This document shows positions 10,410-19,024 of a stretch of DNA of 64,000 nucleotides, one piece after another. Below the pieces are notes generated by a model, which had not been told where the DNA came from, did not search any database, and saw nothing but the letters and a program-made list of their open reading frames with translations. Source of the stretch: Thalassospira indica (lineage in GTDB: Bacteria > Pseudomonadota > Alphaproteobacteria > Rhodospirillales > Thalassospiraceae); contig NZ_CP031555.1 of NCBI RefSeq assembly GCF_003403095.1, positions 1,240,001 to 1,304,000 of the forward strand, read 5' to 3'. Numbering within the stretch: the stretch's first letter is position 1; each line of letters starts with the position of its first letter. The position numbers were made by a program, and so were the translations under genes.

Positions 10410-10423
10410 TTGACAGTGGTCAA
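10410..10423 (-). promoter_or_regulatory. Candidate DNR/FNR-family box, proximal nos site
   Basis: TTGACCACTGTCAA on the minus strand has perfect half sites TTGAC/GTCAA spaced by four bases, the pattern of DNR/NnrR/FNR operators. It is centred only about 42 bases upstream of ATG 10374. A class II promoter using it would start almost at that codon, so it may be a secondary or negative site. Confidence 0.6.
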
Positions 10424-10470
10424 GTGACTAGGAGCTTGAGCTTCAATTGATTGCACTGAGACAGTTAACG

Positions 10471-10484
10471 TTGACGTTGACCAA
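10471..10484 (-). promoter_or_regulatory. Candidate DNR/FNR-family box, distal nos site
   Basis: TTGGTCAACGTCAA on the minus strand matches TTGA-N6-TCAA with one mismatch. Centred at -41.5 it would place the transcript start near 10436, leaving a leader of about 60 bases before nosC, which is the more conventional geometry of the two boxes. Confidence 0.45.
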
Positions 10485-10817
10485 GTTTATTGGGCGACGA
10501 TATCCGAAGAACTGTGCAAGGAAGAAATCATGTTCAACCCTCAAACTGTAAACGTGTCCGGTAAACGAAGCGCGTCAGTTTTCCGTTGGCAAAAGTACTT
10601 TGAGAAAAATGTCAGCTTTTCTGTCAATTCTGCAGAGTTTTGTCAGCTTTTGTGACAATCGATGACAACTTATCTGACAATTGGAAATGCTAAGGCATTG
10701 ATTTCGCAAGAGGTCGGTTGTCACCTTTTGTGGCACCTGACAGCTCCATCGCTCTATATCTTCCCGCAAGAATCAGTCTGACGCTGCTGTCATCCAAATT
10801 GCCATAATTCAGGGTAA
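10485..10817. other. Gene-free region with clustered TGTCA/TGACA motifs
   Basis: No convincing gene. From about 10610 to 10740 the pentamer TGTCA or its complement TGACA occurs eight times, including two copies of TGTCAGCTTTT. The stretch 10595-10782 also resembles 20798-20905 on the far side of the LacI-controlled transporter locus. Confidence 0.6.
10595..10782. repeat. Left copy of diverged direct repeat flanking the sugar locus
   Basis: Bases 10595-10620 match 20798-20823 at 25 of 26 positions, and 10747-10782 match 20871-20906 at about 30 of 36. CCTTTTGTGGCAC-like sequence is shared in between. This left copy contains roughly 80 extra bases between the matching blocks. Both copies have the same orientation, with the transporter locus between them. 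Confidence 0.7.
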
Positions 10818-11870
10818 TCAAGCATTTTCTTCGGATTTCTCGACAGAATCGCGTTCTACCATAAGGCATTCGACCTTGATCTGGTTTGGTGTTGCCAGAA
10901 GACCGCCTACGCTGTCGATCAGCAGTTCTGCGCTAATTTCGCCCATTTCGTAGTGCGGTAGAATAAGCGTCGTGAGGGCAGGGTGTGTGTGCTGGGCGAT
11001 TTCGCGGTCGTCAAAGCCGATCACAGCCACATCGTCCGGGATGCTTTTCCCCAGTTCACGCAGGGCGTCAAAACAACCAAGCGCCATCAGGTCATTGGCA
11101 CAGAAAATCGCGTCTGGTGGATTATCGAGTGCCATAAGCTCATGGGTCATCGAATAACCGGTTGAGGGCTCCCAGTTGCCTGGCCGGACAAGTGCCGGAT
11201 CAAAAGGTATATCGTTGCTCGAAAGTGCCTGACGGTATCCCTTGAGGCGGTCGCGCGAGGCGTCGACACCTTTTTGCCCGTTAATGATCGCAATACGTTT
11301 GCGGCCGGCTTGTATCAGACGTTCAGTTGCCGCCCGTCCCCCCAGCAGGTCACCTGGCAAAACAGACGGAAGGGTGCGGGTGCTGTCGTAGCAATTGACA
11401 AGGACAGTGGGCTTCTTTGACAGGATCGGTGGCAATTCCACCAGTCGGGTAAGAATTGTACCGTAAATGATCCCGATGACGTTCGAGTCTGCCAGTTGAT
11501 TGACGATGCTGGCTTCGATGTTCGCATTGCCGTGGCTGACTGCGAGGCAAACATTGATCCCGTATTCCAGGGCCTTGTTGTGCGCCCCTTCGAAGGCCAG
11601 CGCCATCCAGGGATCGGTGCTGATTTCGTCTGCGATAAAGATTATGACGGATCGTGACTTGTTGCTTGGCGCAACCTGGTTTTCACGCCGAACAAGCTGA
11701 TAGCCAAGTTTGTTCGCAGAATCGATCACGCGCTGACGTGTGGATTCAGTCAGTTTGGCCGGGCTCCCGTTCAGGACCAGTGAGACTGTTGCCTGCGATA
11801 CGCCCGCCATCGAGGCAACATCCATCATCGTCGGGCGATTTTTGCCACCGTAATGTTTCTTTTGCGACAT
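10818..11870 (-). CDS. LacI-family transcriptional regulator
   Basis: 350 residues. The N-terminal LacI helix-turn-helix (TMMDVASMAGVSQATVSLVLNGS, about residues 14-36) includes the hinge helix region, followed by a periplasmic-binding-protein-like effector domain with the typical PDAIFCANDLMALGCFDAL and VIGFDDREIAQHTHPALTTL. It is divergent from the epimerase and transporter genes and is very likely their sugar-responsive repressor. The AT-rich repeats at 12132-12153 and 15324-15347 are candidate operators. The inducer cannot be deduced. Confidence 0.93.
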   Translation of the reverse strand: MSQKKHYGGKNRPTMMDVASMAGVSQATVSLVLNGSPAKLTESTRQRVIDSANKLGYQLVRRENQVAPSNKSRSVIIFIADEISTDPWMALAFEGAHNKALEYGINVCLAVSHGNANIEASIVNQLADSNVIGIIYGTILTRLVELPPILSKKPTVLVNCYDSTRTLPSVLPGDLLGGRAATERLIQAGRKRIAIINGQKGVDASRDRLKGYRQALSSNDIPFDPALVRPGNWEPSTGYSMTHELMALDNPPDAIFCANDLMALGCFDALRELGKSIPDDVAVIGFDDREIAQHTHPALTTLILPHYEMGEISAELLIDSVGGLLATPNQIKVECLMVERDSVEKSEENA

Positions 11871-12172
11871 TGAACTCGTTTTGCCTCTGGTCTTTTAGCC
11901 AACCGATATTGAGCAGTGATTGCGTCAGATGGTGCAAAAACGACCGATAGGCGGCGTTTTCGCCCTTAGAATTGAACAGGTTGGCGCACGTCTGAACCAC
12001 CAAGCCGATATTGGTAATACCTTATTCAAGACGATCAAGACAAGCCGTCTGCCGCGCCTGCAGCATAATTAGTAATCATTCTTGCAGTTGAATTTATATC
12101 GGCATTCTATCCTGAGGTCACTTGACTCCATATTATTAATTAATATTATTAATTCAATAGGGAGGATAATTA
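11871..12172. other. Divergent control region of LacI regulator and sugar locus
   Basis: About 300 bases with no gene. The half near the epimerase start is very AT-rich and holds the repeated ATTATTAAT elements described separately. A good ribosome-binding site (GGGAGGA) precedes ATG 12173. Confidence 0.7.
12132..12153. promoter_or_regulatory. Candidate LacI-family operator, tandem ATTATTAAT (first copy)
   Basis: Two ATTATTAAT units spaced by four bases, just upstream of the epimerase gene. The same nonamer pair, spaced by three bases, lies upstream of the second binding-protein gene (15324-15347). The unit spacing and its presence only at these two promoters suggest one regulator, probably the adjacent LacI protein. 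Confidence 0.5.
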
Positions 12173-13153
12173 ATGAAAATTTTGATTACGGGTGCAACCG
12201 GCAAGGTCGGCAAGGCATTTTTGGCGGCATTTCTTGATAACCCCAAGTATACATCGGCCAAGATCGTGGCGCTGTGCCACAACCGCAAGGTCGAAGCGGG
12301 TGAACGGGTAGAGGTCATTACGGGGTCTCTGTCGGATCCGGATGCGGTTGCGCACGTGATGGAGGGTGTCACCCACGTTCTTCATATGGCGGCGGTGAAA
12401 GAAAGCCCCGATCTGGTCATTGATGTTGCGATAAAGGGGATGTTCCTGCTTCTGGAAGCCGCGCGCCAGTCATCGACGCTTAAGCAGTTCATTCTGATAG
12501 GTGGCGATTGCTCTGTTGGGCACATTTTCAAGGATTATCCGGCGCCAATCACGGAAACCTCCCCGCGGCAGGCTTATAGTGGCTGTTATGCGCTGACCAA
12601 GGTGCTCGAAGAGGTGATGATCGAGCAATATCAGATCCAGTATGGCCTGAATGGCACCGTTTTGCGTGCGCCCTGGATTATGGAAAAAGACGATTTCAAA
12701 TATGCGCTTTCGTTTGGTCCGGACCAGTTTGGTGGCCCGGTCTGGAGCGACTTGATAAGCGCGGAAAAGGCTGCGCGCCTTGCCGAGGGCAGATTTGTGC
12801 CGTTGATGCGTGATAAAAAGGGCGCAGCTCTTAAGCGCAACTTTGTGCATGTCGATGATTTGGTCGCTGCATTGATGGCAGCCCTCGATCACCCTGCCGC
12901 GATGCAGGAGCTTTTCAATATCTCTATGGATGAGCCGGTCGATTACGCGCAGGTCGCAGATTACCTGGTGCGAACGCGCGATATGGAACCCGTGGAAATC
13001 CCCACACCGTTTCACAGCAACTGGCTTGATAACACCAAGGCACGGCACGCCTTAGGTTGGCGGCCGCAAGTAGATTTCGAGGAGATGATCGAGCGGGCGT
13101 GGGCATATGAAAGAAGCCCGAGCGATCCTCGGAAAATCTGGTATCCGGGGTAA
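12173..13153 (+). CDS. NAD-dependent epimerase/dehydratase (extended SDR)
   Basis: 326 residues. The N-terminal Rossmann motif is TGATGKVGKAF (G-x2-G-x2-G type). The SDR catalytic YxxxK is YALTK near residue 143, preceded by a Ser/Cys-containing loop (GGDCSVGH). The C-terminal half has the substrate-binding FVHVDDLVAALMAAL and ALGWRPQVDFEEMIERAW common in sugar-nucleotide or sugar-acid epimerases. It is the first gene downstream of the divergent LacI promoter and precedes the binding protein by 36 bases. The substrate is unknown; oxidation or epimerisation of the imported sugar is plausible. Confidence 0.88.
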   Translation: MKILITGATGKVGKAFLAAFLDNPKYTSAKIVALCHNRKVEAGERVEVITGSLSDPDAVAHVMEGVTHVLHMAAVKESPDLVIDVAIKGMFLLLEAARQSSTLKQFILIGGDCSVGHIFKDYPAPITETSPRQAYSGCYALTKVLEEVMIEQYQIQYGLNGTVLRAPWIMEKDDFKYALSFGPDQFGGPVWSDLISAEKAARLAEGRFVPLMRDKKGAALKRNFVHVDDLVAALMAALDHPAAMQELFNISMDEPVDYAQVADYLVRTRDMEPVEIPTPFHSNWLDNTKARHALGWRPQVDFEEMIERAWAYERSPSDPRKIWYPG

Positions 13154-13189
13154 TCAATTCCGGGCCAGACCAACTAGGGAGAGCTAAAC

Positions 13190-14185
13190 GTGAAACATAA
13201 AATGTTACTAACTCTCACATCTGCGCTCATTCTTGCGACAGGTGTTGGCGCTGCAAATGCTGATGGGAAAAAGACATTGGCCATTGTGGTGAAAGGCTTG
13301 GATAACCCGTTCTTCGAGCAAATCAATCTGGGTTGTCAGAAGTGGATGTCGGAGAACATGGACTCTGAATATGAGTGTTTGTACACCGGGCCTGCATCCA
13401 GTGCTGATGAGGCTGGTGAAGTTCAGATCGTCGATGATCTGTTGACCCGCGGTGTTGCCGCAATCGCAATTTCGCCGTCAAATGCGCCGGCGATGGCAAA
13501 CCGAATTCGTCAGATCAACCCGAATGTTCCGGTGATGACGATTGATGCCGATTTCCTTGAAAAAGATCGTGACTTGCGTGCGACCTATCTGGGGACTGAC
13601 AACTATCTGATGGGTGTCAAAATGGCCGAAGAAGCCATGATGCTTAAGCCGGATGGGGGATCGGTATGTTTGCAGTTGGGGAATGTTGCGGCGGACAATA
13701 TCAACGCGCGTGCTTCTGGCTTCCGCGACACGATTTCAGGGGCTAAGGGGACAGAGCGCCTTGCGAACAGCAATGGCTGGACGGAAATTGAAGGGTGTCC
13801 GGTCTTTACCAATGATCAGGTCGATCTTGCCAATCAGCAGATGGCCGATACCTTCACGGCAAATCCCGATCTTGATGCCTTTATTCTGATTGGCGGCTGG
13901 GCACAGTTTGCACCGCAAGCCTATGCCCAGGTTACCGATCAGGTCATGGACCGGCTGAAATCCAAGGAACTGATCCTGATTGCGGGCGATACACTTCCTC
14001 CGCAAACCCAGGCATTCCGCGACGGGCGCAGTCATGCGCAGGTCGGTCAGCGTCCGTTTGAAATGGGGTATCGGGCGCCTGATGTGATGATCGAACTGAT
14101 TAATGGCAAAAAGGTAGATGATCCACTCTATACGGGGCTGGATGTTTGCAATCAGTCGGATCCGGGTTTTTGCGCGGATAACTAA
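13190..14185 (+). CDS. Sugar ABC transporter periplasmic binding protein (ribose type)
   Basis: 331 residues from a GTG start with GGGAGAG upstream. Signal peptide MKHKMLLTLTSALILATGVGAANA, cleaved after ANA. The mature protein has the type I fold of RbsB-like proteins: LAIVVKGLDNPFFEQINLGCQKW, DLLTRGVAAIAISPSNAPAM, IDADFLEKDRDLRATYLGTDNYLMG, and a hinge segment near DAFILIGGW. It is one of two binding proteins in the locus. A terminator-like hairpin follows, so it may be made in excess of downstream genes. Confidence 0.92.
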   Translation: MKHKMLLTLTSALILATGVGAANADGKKTLAIVVKGLDNPFFEQINLGCQKWMSENMDSEYECLYTGPASSADEAGEVQIVDDLLTRGVAAIAISPSNAPAMANRIRQINPNVPVMTIDADFLEKDRDLRATYLGTDNYLMGVKMAEEAMMLKPDGGSVCLQLGNVAADNINARASGFRDTISGAKGTERLANSNGWTEIEGCPVFTNDQVDLANQQMADTFTANPDLDAFILIGGWAQFAPQAYAQVTDQVMDRLKSKELILIAGDTLPPQTQAFRDGRSHAQVGQRPFEMGYRAPDVMIELINGKKVDDPLYTGLDVCNQSDPGFCADN

Positions 14186-14204
14186 TACCAATCCTTGATG
14201 AACT

Positions 14205-14240
14205 GGGCCGGATTTGTTGATCAGATCCGGCTCGATTTTT
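14205..14240 (+). terminator. Stem-loop with T-run after first binding-protein gene
   Basis: GCCGGAT (14207-14213) pairs with ATCCGGC (14225-14231), extendable by a G-T wobble, and is followed by GATTTTTA. It fits a rho-independent terminator or attenuator between the binding protein and the oxidoreductase gene. Confidence 0.65.
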
Positions 14241-14269
14241 ATCCGGACTTACACAGGGCGGAAGACAAC

Positions 14270-15274
14270 GTGACAAAAACAAAAATCAACTGGGGCATTC
14301 TTTCGACGGCCAATATCGGCGTGGAGAAAGTTATTCCGGCAATCAAAAAATCAGCCTCGTCGAATGTGCTGGGGATTGCATCGCGCAATGCAGGGCGATC
14401 GGCGAGGGTGGCCAATGATCTTGGAATTCAGAAGTCCTATGCGTCCTACGAGGCGTTGATTGCTGATCCGGAAATTGACGCGATTTACAACCCGTTGCCA
14501 AACCACATGCATGTCGACTGGACGCTGGCTGCGGCACAGGCGGGTAAGCACGTGCTGTGTGAAAAGCCCATCGGGTTAAATGCCCGCGATGCAGAGCGGC
14601 TACGCGCGTGTCCGAAAAATGTGTTGGTCGCAGAGGCCTTTATGGTGCGCTACCACCCGCAATGGATACGTGTGCGCGAGATGGTTAGAAGCGGTGAGCT
14701 TGGTGAGGTCAGGGCGATCCAGGCGGCATTCAGTTACTTTAACGATGATGGTCAGGATATTCGCAACAGGCCAGAGGCCGGTGGTGGTGCCATCATGGAT
14801 ATCGGTTGCTACCCGATCACGGTGGGACGGTTTTTGTTCGAAGACGAGCCTTTGCGCGTTATGGCCCTGATCGATCGAGATCCCGTATTCAAAACCGATC
14901 GGATGGCGAGTGCGGTTGCGGACTTTGGCGGCGGTCGGCAATTGTCATTCATGGTTTCGACGCAACTGTGTCCGTATCAGACCTTGAATGTGTTTGGCAC
15001 GAAGGCGCGGGCCGAAATCATGATCCCCTACAATGCGCCGGCAGATAAAGAAACCGCCCTGATTATCGATGCGGGCGAGAGCCTGGATGGCAGCCTGGCT
15101 GGCTGCGAGGTCGTGCCAGCGTGTGATCAATATACCGAACAGGCGGAAATGTTTGCGCAGGCCATTCTGACAGGAAGAAGTTTGCCATACGGCATCGAGG
15201 ATTCGATTGCCTCCATGCGTGTTCTTGATGCGGTTTTTGCGAGCGAAGAGCAAAAAACGTGGGTCAATCTGTAA
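14270..15274 (+). CDS. Gfo/Idh/MocA-family oxidoreductase
   Basis: 334 residues from GTG 14270, preferred because the earlier ATG at 14195 would read through the hairpin at 14205-14240 and adds 25 unusual residues. The N-terminal Rossmann segment ILSTANIGVEKVIPAI is of the Gfo/Idh/MocA type. CEKPIGLNARDAERL has the family EKP catalytic motif, and GGGAIMDIGCYPITVGRFLF the substrate-side signature. Such enzymes oxidise or reduce sugars and polyols with NAD(P). It lies between two binding-protein genes, which suggests it acts on the transported sugar. The exact reaction is unknown. Confidence 0.88.
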   Translation: MTKTKINWGILSTANIGVEKVIPAIKKSASSNVLGIASRNAGRSARVANDLGIQKSYASYEALIADPEIDAIYNPLPNHMHVDWTLAAAQAGKHVLCEKPIGLNARDAERLRACPKNVLVAEAFMVRYHPQWIRVREMVRSGELGEVRAIQAAFSYFNDDGQDIRNRPEAGGGAIMDIGCYPITVGRFLFEDEPLRVMALIDRDPVFKTDRMASAVADFGGGRQLSFMVSTQLCPYQTLNVFGTKARAEIMIPYNAPADKETALIIDAGESLDGSLAGCEVVPACDQYTEQAEMFAQAILTGRSLPYGIEDSIASMRVLDAVFASEEQKTWVNL

Positions 15275-15323
15275 TTAAAACCATCAACTTACGCAACCTG
15301 GGGTGAAAAACGCTTGATCCAAA

Positions 15324-15347
15324 ATTATTAATGATATTATTAATGAT
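15324..15347. promoter_or_regulatory. Candidate operator, exact 12-base tandem repeat (second copy)
   Basis: ATTATTAATGAT occurs twice in immediate tandem upstream of the second binding-protein gene and resembles the pair at 12132-12153. It also forms an imperfect palindrome (TTAATGATATTATTAA). This suggests a second promoter under the same regulator. Confidence 0.5.
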
Positions 15348-15408
15348 AAGCCGCACAGATAATTTATAAATACAGTCGTGCGGATTGTTAATCGGGAGGA
15401 TTAAACGC

Positions 15409-16356
15409 ATGAAATTTGCAACAACATTCGCGACCCTCGGCCTGTCAATGGTTCTGGCTGGCGGGGCGTTCGCACAAGAAAAGCAGCAGCTTGCATTCGT
15501 GGTGAATGCTGCTTCGGACTTTTGGAAACTGGCAGAAGCAGGGGTCGAAGCCGCACAGGCAGAACTCCCCGAATATGAGCTGCAGTTCCGTTATCCTGCA
15601 CAGGGAACGGCAGCACTTCAGAATGCGCTGATGGATGATTTGGTTGCCGGGGGAACGGATGCGATCATGATTTCGTCGGCCGATCCAAAGAACTCTATTG
15701 ATGCGTTCAATCGCATTGCGGCCCAGGTGCCGCTCTTTACTACCGACAGTGATGCCCCGCAAAGTGATCGCATCGCCTATCTTGGATCATCCAACGTTGC
15801 CGCTGGCGTTCAGGCTGGTGAGATTGCCGTGAACGCACTGCCAAACGGCGGAAAATGCATGGGCTTTGTCGGGTTCCTTGGTGCCGACAACGCGATTGAA
15901 CGCATCGCCGGTTTCCGTCAGGCGGTTGAAGGCAGCGGTATTGAGCTTGTTGATGTGCGTGGTGATGATGTTGATTTTGCGCGTGCGCGATCAAACGTCG
16001 ATGACGTGCTTGCGGCAAATCCCGACATTGATTGCATGGTCGGGTTTTATTCCTACAACCCGCCTAAAATTTACGAAGCATTGCAGGCTGCGGGCAAATT
16101 GGGGCAGGTGACGGTTGTTGCCTTTGATGAAGATCCTGTAACGCTTGGCGCGGTTCGAGAGGGCAGCTTTGCCGGCACGGTTGTTCAGGACCCGTACCAG
16201 TGGGGTTATCAGGGCATGCACCTGATGGCGGATTATCTTGAGGGCGATATGTCGAAGGTGCCCGCAGATGGCTTGATCATCGTGCCGACCCAGGTAATCG
16301 ACAAATCCAATGTTGATGAGTTCGAGGCTGTCGTTAAGGAAAGAATAGGCGGGTAA
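15409..16356 (+). CDS. Sugar ABC transporter periplasmic binding protein (second)
   Basis: 315 residues from ATG 15409, with GGGAGGA 9 bases upstream. Signal peptide MKFATTFATLGLSMVLAGGAFA. RbsB-like type I binding fold: LAFVVNAASDFWKLAEAGVEAA, LVAGGTDAIMISSADPKNSIDA, TDSDAPQSDRIAYLGSSNVAAG and VVAFDEDPVTLGAVREGSFAGTVVQDPYQWGY. It is only distantly similar to the binding protein at 13190, so the locus may take up two ligands. It precedes a two-domain ATPase and a permease and probably belongs with them. Confidence 0.92.
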   Translation: MKFATTFATLGLSMVLAGGAFAQEKQQLAFVVNAASDFWKLAEAGVEAAQAELPEYELQFRYPAQGTAALQNALMDDLVAGGTDAIMISSADPKNSIDAFNRIAAQVPLFTTDSDAPQSDRIAYLGSSNVAAGVQAGEIAVNALPNGGKCMGFVGFLGADNAIERIAGFRQAVEGSGIELVDVRGDDVDFARARSNVDDVLAANPDIDCMVGFYSYNPPKIYEALQAAGKLGQVTVVAFDEDPVTLGAVREGSFAGTVVQDPYQWGYQGMHLMADYLEGDMSKVPADGLIIVPTQVIDKSNVDEFEAVVKERIGG

Positions 16357-16374
16357 TTTTCTTCCCCCTGCCTA

Positions 16375-16413
16375 GCGAGCGGGCGTGTGAAATCTGCGAG
16401 TGCGCCTGCTCGC
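16375..16413 (+). terminator. Intercistronic stem-loop after second binding-protein gene
   Basis: GCGAGCGGGCG (16375-16385) pairs with CGCCTGCTCGC (16403-16413) over 11 positions with one G-T wobble. There is no long T-run, so it more likely protects the 3' end of the binding-protein message than fully stops transcription. Confidence 0.55.
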
Positions 16414-16455
16414 ACCTTTCCAACGATGTCGAATGGACATTGGGGAGCCGAATAT

Positions 16456-17973
16456 ATGAGTGCAGTGCATGGGCTTGATCTGCGACTTGAAGGCGTCACC
16501 AAGGTTTATCCCGGTGTGGTGGCCCTTAATGATGTTTCATTGCAGATTAAAGCTGGCGAAGTTGTTGGACTTCTTGGTGAAAACGGGGCCGGAAAATCGA
16601 CCCTGATGAAGATTCTCGGCGGGCTGATCGCGCCTACATCCGGGAAAATTATTCTTGATGGACAGCAGTATGACGCCTTTGACGTCAAACAGTCCCAACA
16701 AGCAGGGATTGCGTTCGTCCATCAGGAACTGAATGTTTTCGATAACATGGATGTTTCCGCAAACATCTTCCTTGGCCGGGAACTGGTGCGTGGGCCTCTG
16801 CGGCTGACGGATCGCAAAGCCATGAATAAAATGGCGGAGCCGCTGATCGAGCGTGTTGGCGCGCCGTTCAAGCCAGATACACCGGTTTCCACATTATCCT
16901 TGGCGGAGTGCCAGTTGCTGGAAATCGCCAAGGCGTTGTCGATGAATGCGCGGTTGGTCATCATGGATGAGCCGACATCAAGTCTCACACTTTCTGAGAC
17001 CAACATGCTGCTTAAGGTCATTGCTGACCTTAAGGCGCAAGGGATTGCCGTCATCTATATTTCACATCGCCTGAGCGAGGTGGAGGAATGTGTCGACCGT
17101 GCGGTTGTCCTGCGCGATGGCCATAATGTCGGGGTGCTTGAGCGTCAGGCCGTTACGCATGACGCGATGATCCGCATGATGATTGGACGAGAGCTCAAGG
17201 CGCTTTACACACCACCTTCGGTGCCGGCCACCAAACCCGTTCTTTCTGTCAAAAACTTTGCGATCAAAAGCAAACCTGATCGCACGGCAAGCTTTGATGT
17301 GATGGCGGGCGAAATCCTTGGCGTTGCGGGCTTGATCGGGGCAGGGCGTACAGACTTGGCCGAGGCAATATTTGGTGTCGGCGACAAGCTTGGTGGGGAC
17401 ATTCTGATTGATGGCAGAAAGACCGAGATCAATAGCCCGGCCGATGCCATCGCAGCAGGGCTTTATCTTGTGCCCGAAGACCGCAAGCGGGCCGGGTTGA
17501 TCCTTGAATTTCCGACCTTGGAAAATGTCACGATGGCCAACTTGCCAGCATACACATCGCGCGGACTTGTTTCCCAGAAACGTCAGATCGCTGTGGCGGA
17601 ATCCCAGCGCAGTGCATTGGCGATCAAGACACATGATGTTCGCCGGGCTGCAAATGAAATGTCTGGTGGAAACCAGCAAAAAGTCGTTCTGGCAAAGTGG
17701 CTGTCTATGGATCCCAAAGTCATCATTTTCGATGAGCCGACCCGGGGGATCGATGTCGGCGCAAAAGCCGAGATTTATGGATTGATGCGATCGCTGGCCG
17801 ATCGCGGAGTGGGGGTGATGATGATATCGAGCGATATGGAAGAAGTAATCGGGGTTTCAGACAGGATTGTCGTGATGAAAGACGGGCTGATTACCGGGGA
17901 ATTGCCGCGCTTTCGCTTTTCAGAGAGCAATGTGCTCAATCTTGCCGTCGGTAAAGTGCTGGAAGAGGCCTGA
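16456..17973 (+). CDS. Sugar ABC transporter ATP-binding protein, two-domain RbsA type
   Basis: 505 residues from ATG 16456 with GGGGAG upstream, the usual RbsA length. The first ABC domain has Walker A GENGAGKST and Walker B LVIMDEPTSSL, but its signature is the degenerate LSLAECQ. The second domain has a degenerate Walker A (GLIGAGRTD), an intact MSGGNQQK signature and Walker B VIIFDEPTRGID. This asymmetry is usual in ribose-type importers. The permease gene begins three bases after the stop, so they form one transporter. Confidence 0.93.
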   Translation: MSAVHGLDLRLEGVTKVYPGVVALNDVSLQIKAGEVVGLLGENGAGKSTLMKILGGLIAPTSGKIILDGQQYDAFDVKQSQQAGIAFVHQELNVFDNMDVSANIFLGRELVRGPLRLTDRKAMNKMAEPLIERVGAPFKPDTPVSTLSLAECQLLEIAKALSMNARLVIMDEPTSSLTLSETNMLLKVIADLKAQGIAVIYISHRLSEVEECVDRAVVLRDGHNVGVLERQAVTHDAMIRMMIGRELKALYTPPSVPATKPVLSVKNFAIKSKPDRTASFDVMAGEILGVAGLIGAGRTDLAEAIFGVGDKLGGDILIDGRKTEINSPADAIAAGLYLVPEDRKRAGLILEFPTLENVTMANLPAYTSRGLVSQKRQIAVAESQRSALAIKTHDVRRAANEMSGGNQQKVVLAKWLSMDPKVIIFDEPTRGIDVGAKAEIYGLMRSLADRGVGVMMISSDMEEVIGVSDRIVVMKDGLITGELPRFRFSESNVLNLAVGKVLEEA

Positions 17974-17976
17974 GAA

Positions 17977-18960
17977 ATGCAAAAAAAAGATATCGGTCTT
18001 GGCATTCTGATTATCGTGGTTGGCGCAATTGTTTATATGCGCAACCCGCTGTTTCTGTCGCCCATCAACCTTGGTAATACCGCAAATCTTATCGGCCTGT
18101 TTGGCCTGTTTGCCATTGGACAAGGGTTTGTCATCATGACCGGCGGTATTGATCTTTCCGTCGGATCGGTGATCGCACTGCTTGGTGTGTTGTTTGTCGA
18201 CATGGTCGGTAAGTTCGGTGTTCCCTGGCCATTGGCCGTGGCGATCATCATAGGCCTTGGTGTTCTGATCGGGCTGGCGCACGGTATCCTGATTACACGA
18301 TTTAGGCTGCAGCCATTTGTCGTTACCTTGTGCGGGCTTTTGATTTATCGCGGCATCGCACGTGGATACACTGCGGAATCAACGGCAGGCTTTCCTTTTG
18401 GTTCCAGTTATCCTCAGCTTGAATGGCTTACAATCGGGCGGAGTTTCGGCGTCCCGCACTCTTTCGTCGCGATGCTGATTGTAGCGGCGGTGATGTGGGT
18501 CGTATTGCATCACACAGTTTTTGGCCGTCACCTTTGCGCGGTCGGCAAGAACGAGGAAGCCGCACGCTTTTCGGGGATAAACACCCGTTTCGTCACGGTG
18601 ATGGCATATGTGATCTGTGCCGTGCTCGCATCGATTGCGGCGATATATTTCGCAATGTTCACCAAGTCCGTCCAGCCGTCTTCGCACGGTAACTTTTACG
18701 AGCTGTATGCGATTGCGGCGGCTGTTTTGGGCGGATGTTCTTTGCGCGGGGGCGAAGGTTCAGTGATCGGGATCGTTCTTGGGGCCGTGTTGCTGCAAGA
18801 ACTGCAGAACCTGGTGAATTTGCTGGGCATTCCATCTTCGCTGAATTTCGCAGTGATGGGCGCTGTGATTTTACTGGGTGTCTTGGCAGATCAGCAATTT
18901 GCAGCCTATCGCACCAGAAAAAATACCGAAAGGGCGCTGGGTTTGCTGCAAAAACCATAA
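17977..18960 (+). CDS. Sugar ABC transporter permease (RbsC type)
   Basis: 327 residues, about eight to ten membrane segments. It carries the BPD_transp_2 hallmarks: FVIMTGGIDLSVGSVIALLG near residue 50, HGILITRFRLQPFVVTLCGLLIYRGIARG, and the cytoplasmic coupling loop around AVGKNEEAARFSGI. Immediately downstream of the two-domain ATPase. It forms the membrane channel of an importer for a pentose, hexose or related compound; the ligand cannot be deduced. Confidence 0.92.
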   Translation: MQKKDIGLGILIIVVGAIVYMRNPLFLSPINLGNTANLIGLFGLFAIGQGFVIMTGGIDLSVGSVIALLGVLFVDMVGKFGVPWPLAVAIIIGLGVLIGLAHGILITRFRLQPFVVTLCGLLIYRGIARGYTAESTAGFPFGSSYPQLEWLTIGRSFGVPHSFVAMLIVAAVMWVVLHHTVFGRHLCAVGKNEEAARFSGINTRFVTVMAYVICAVLASIAAIYFAMFTKSVQPSSHGNFYELYAIAAAVLGGCSLRGGEGSVIGIVLGAVLLQELQNLVNLLGIPSSLNFAVMGAVILLGVLADQQFAAYRTRKNTERALGLLQKP

Positions 18961-19024
18961 ATCACAAAAGAAAACCGTCTGCTTGTTACCACGTCAGGTG
19001 GATTAGCAGATATGGGGGGTGTTC

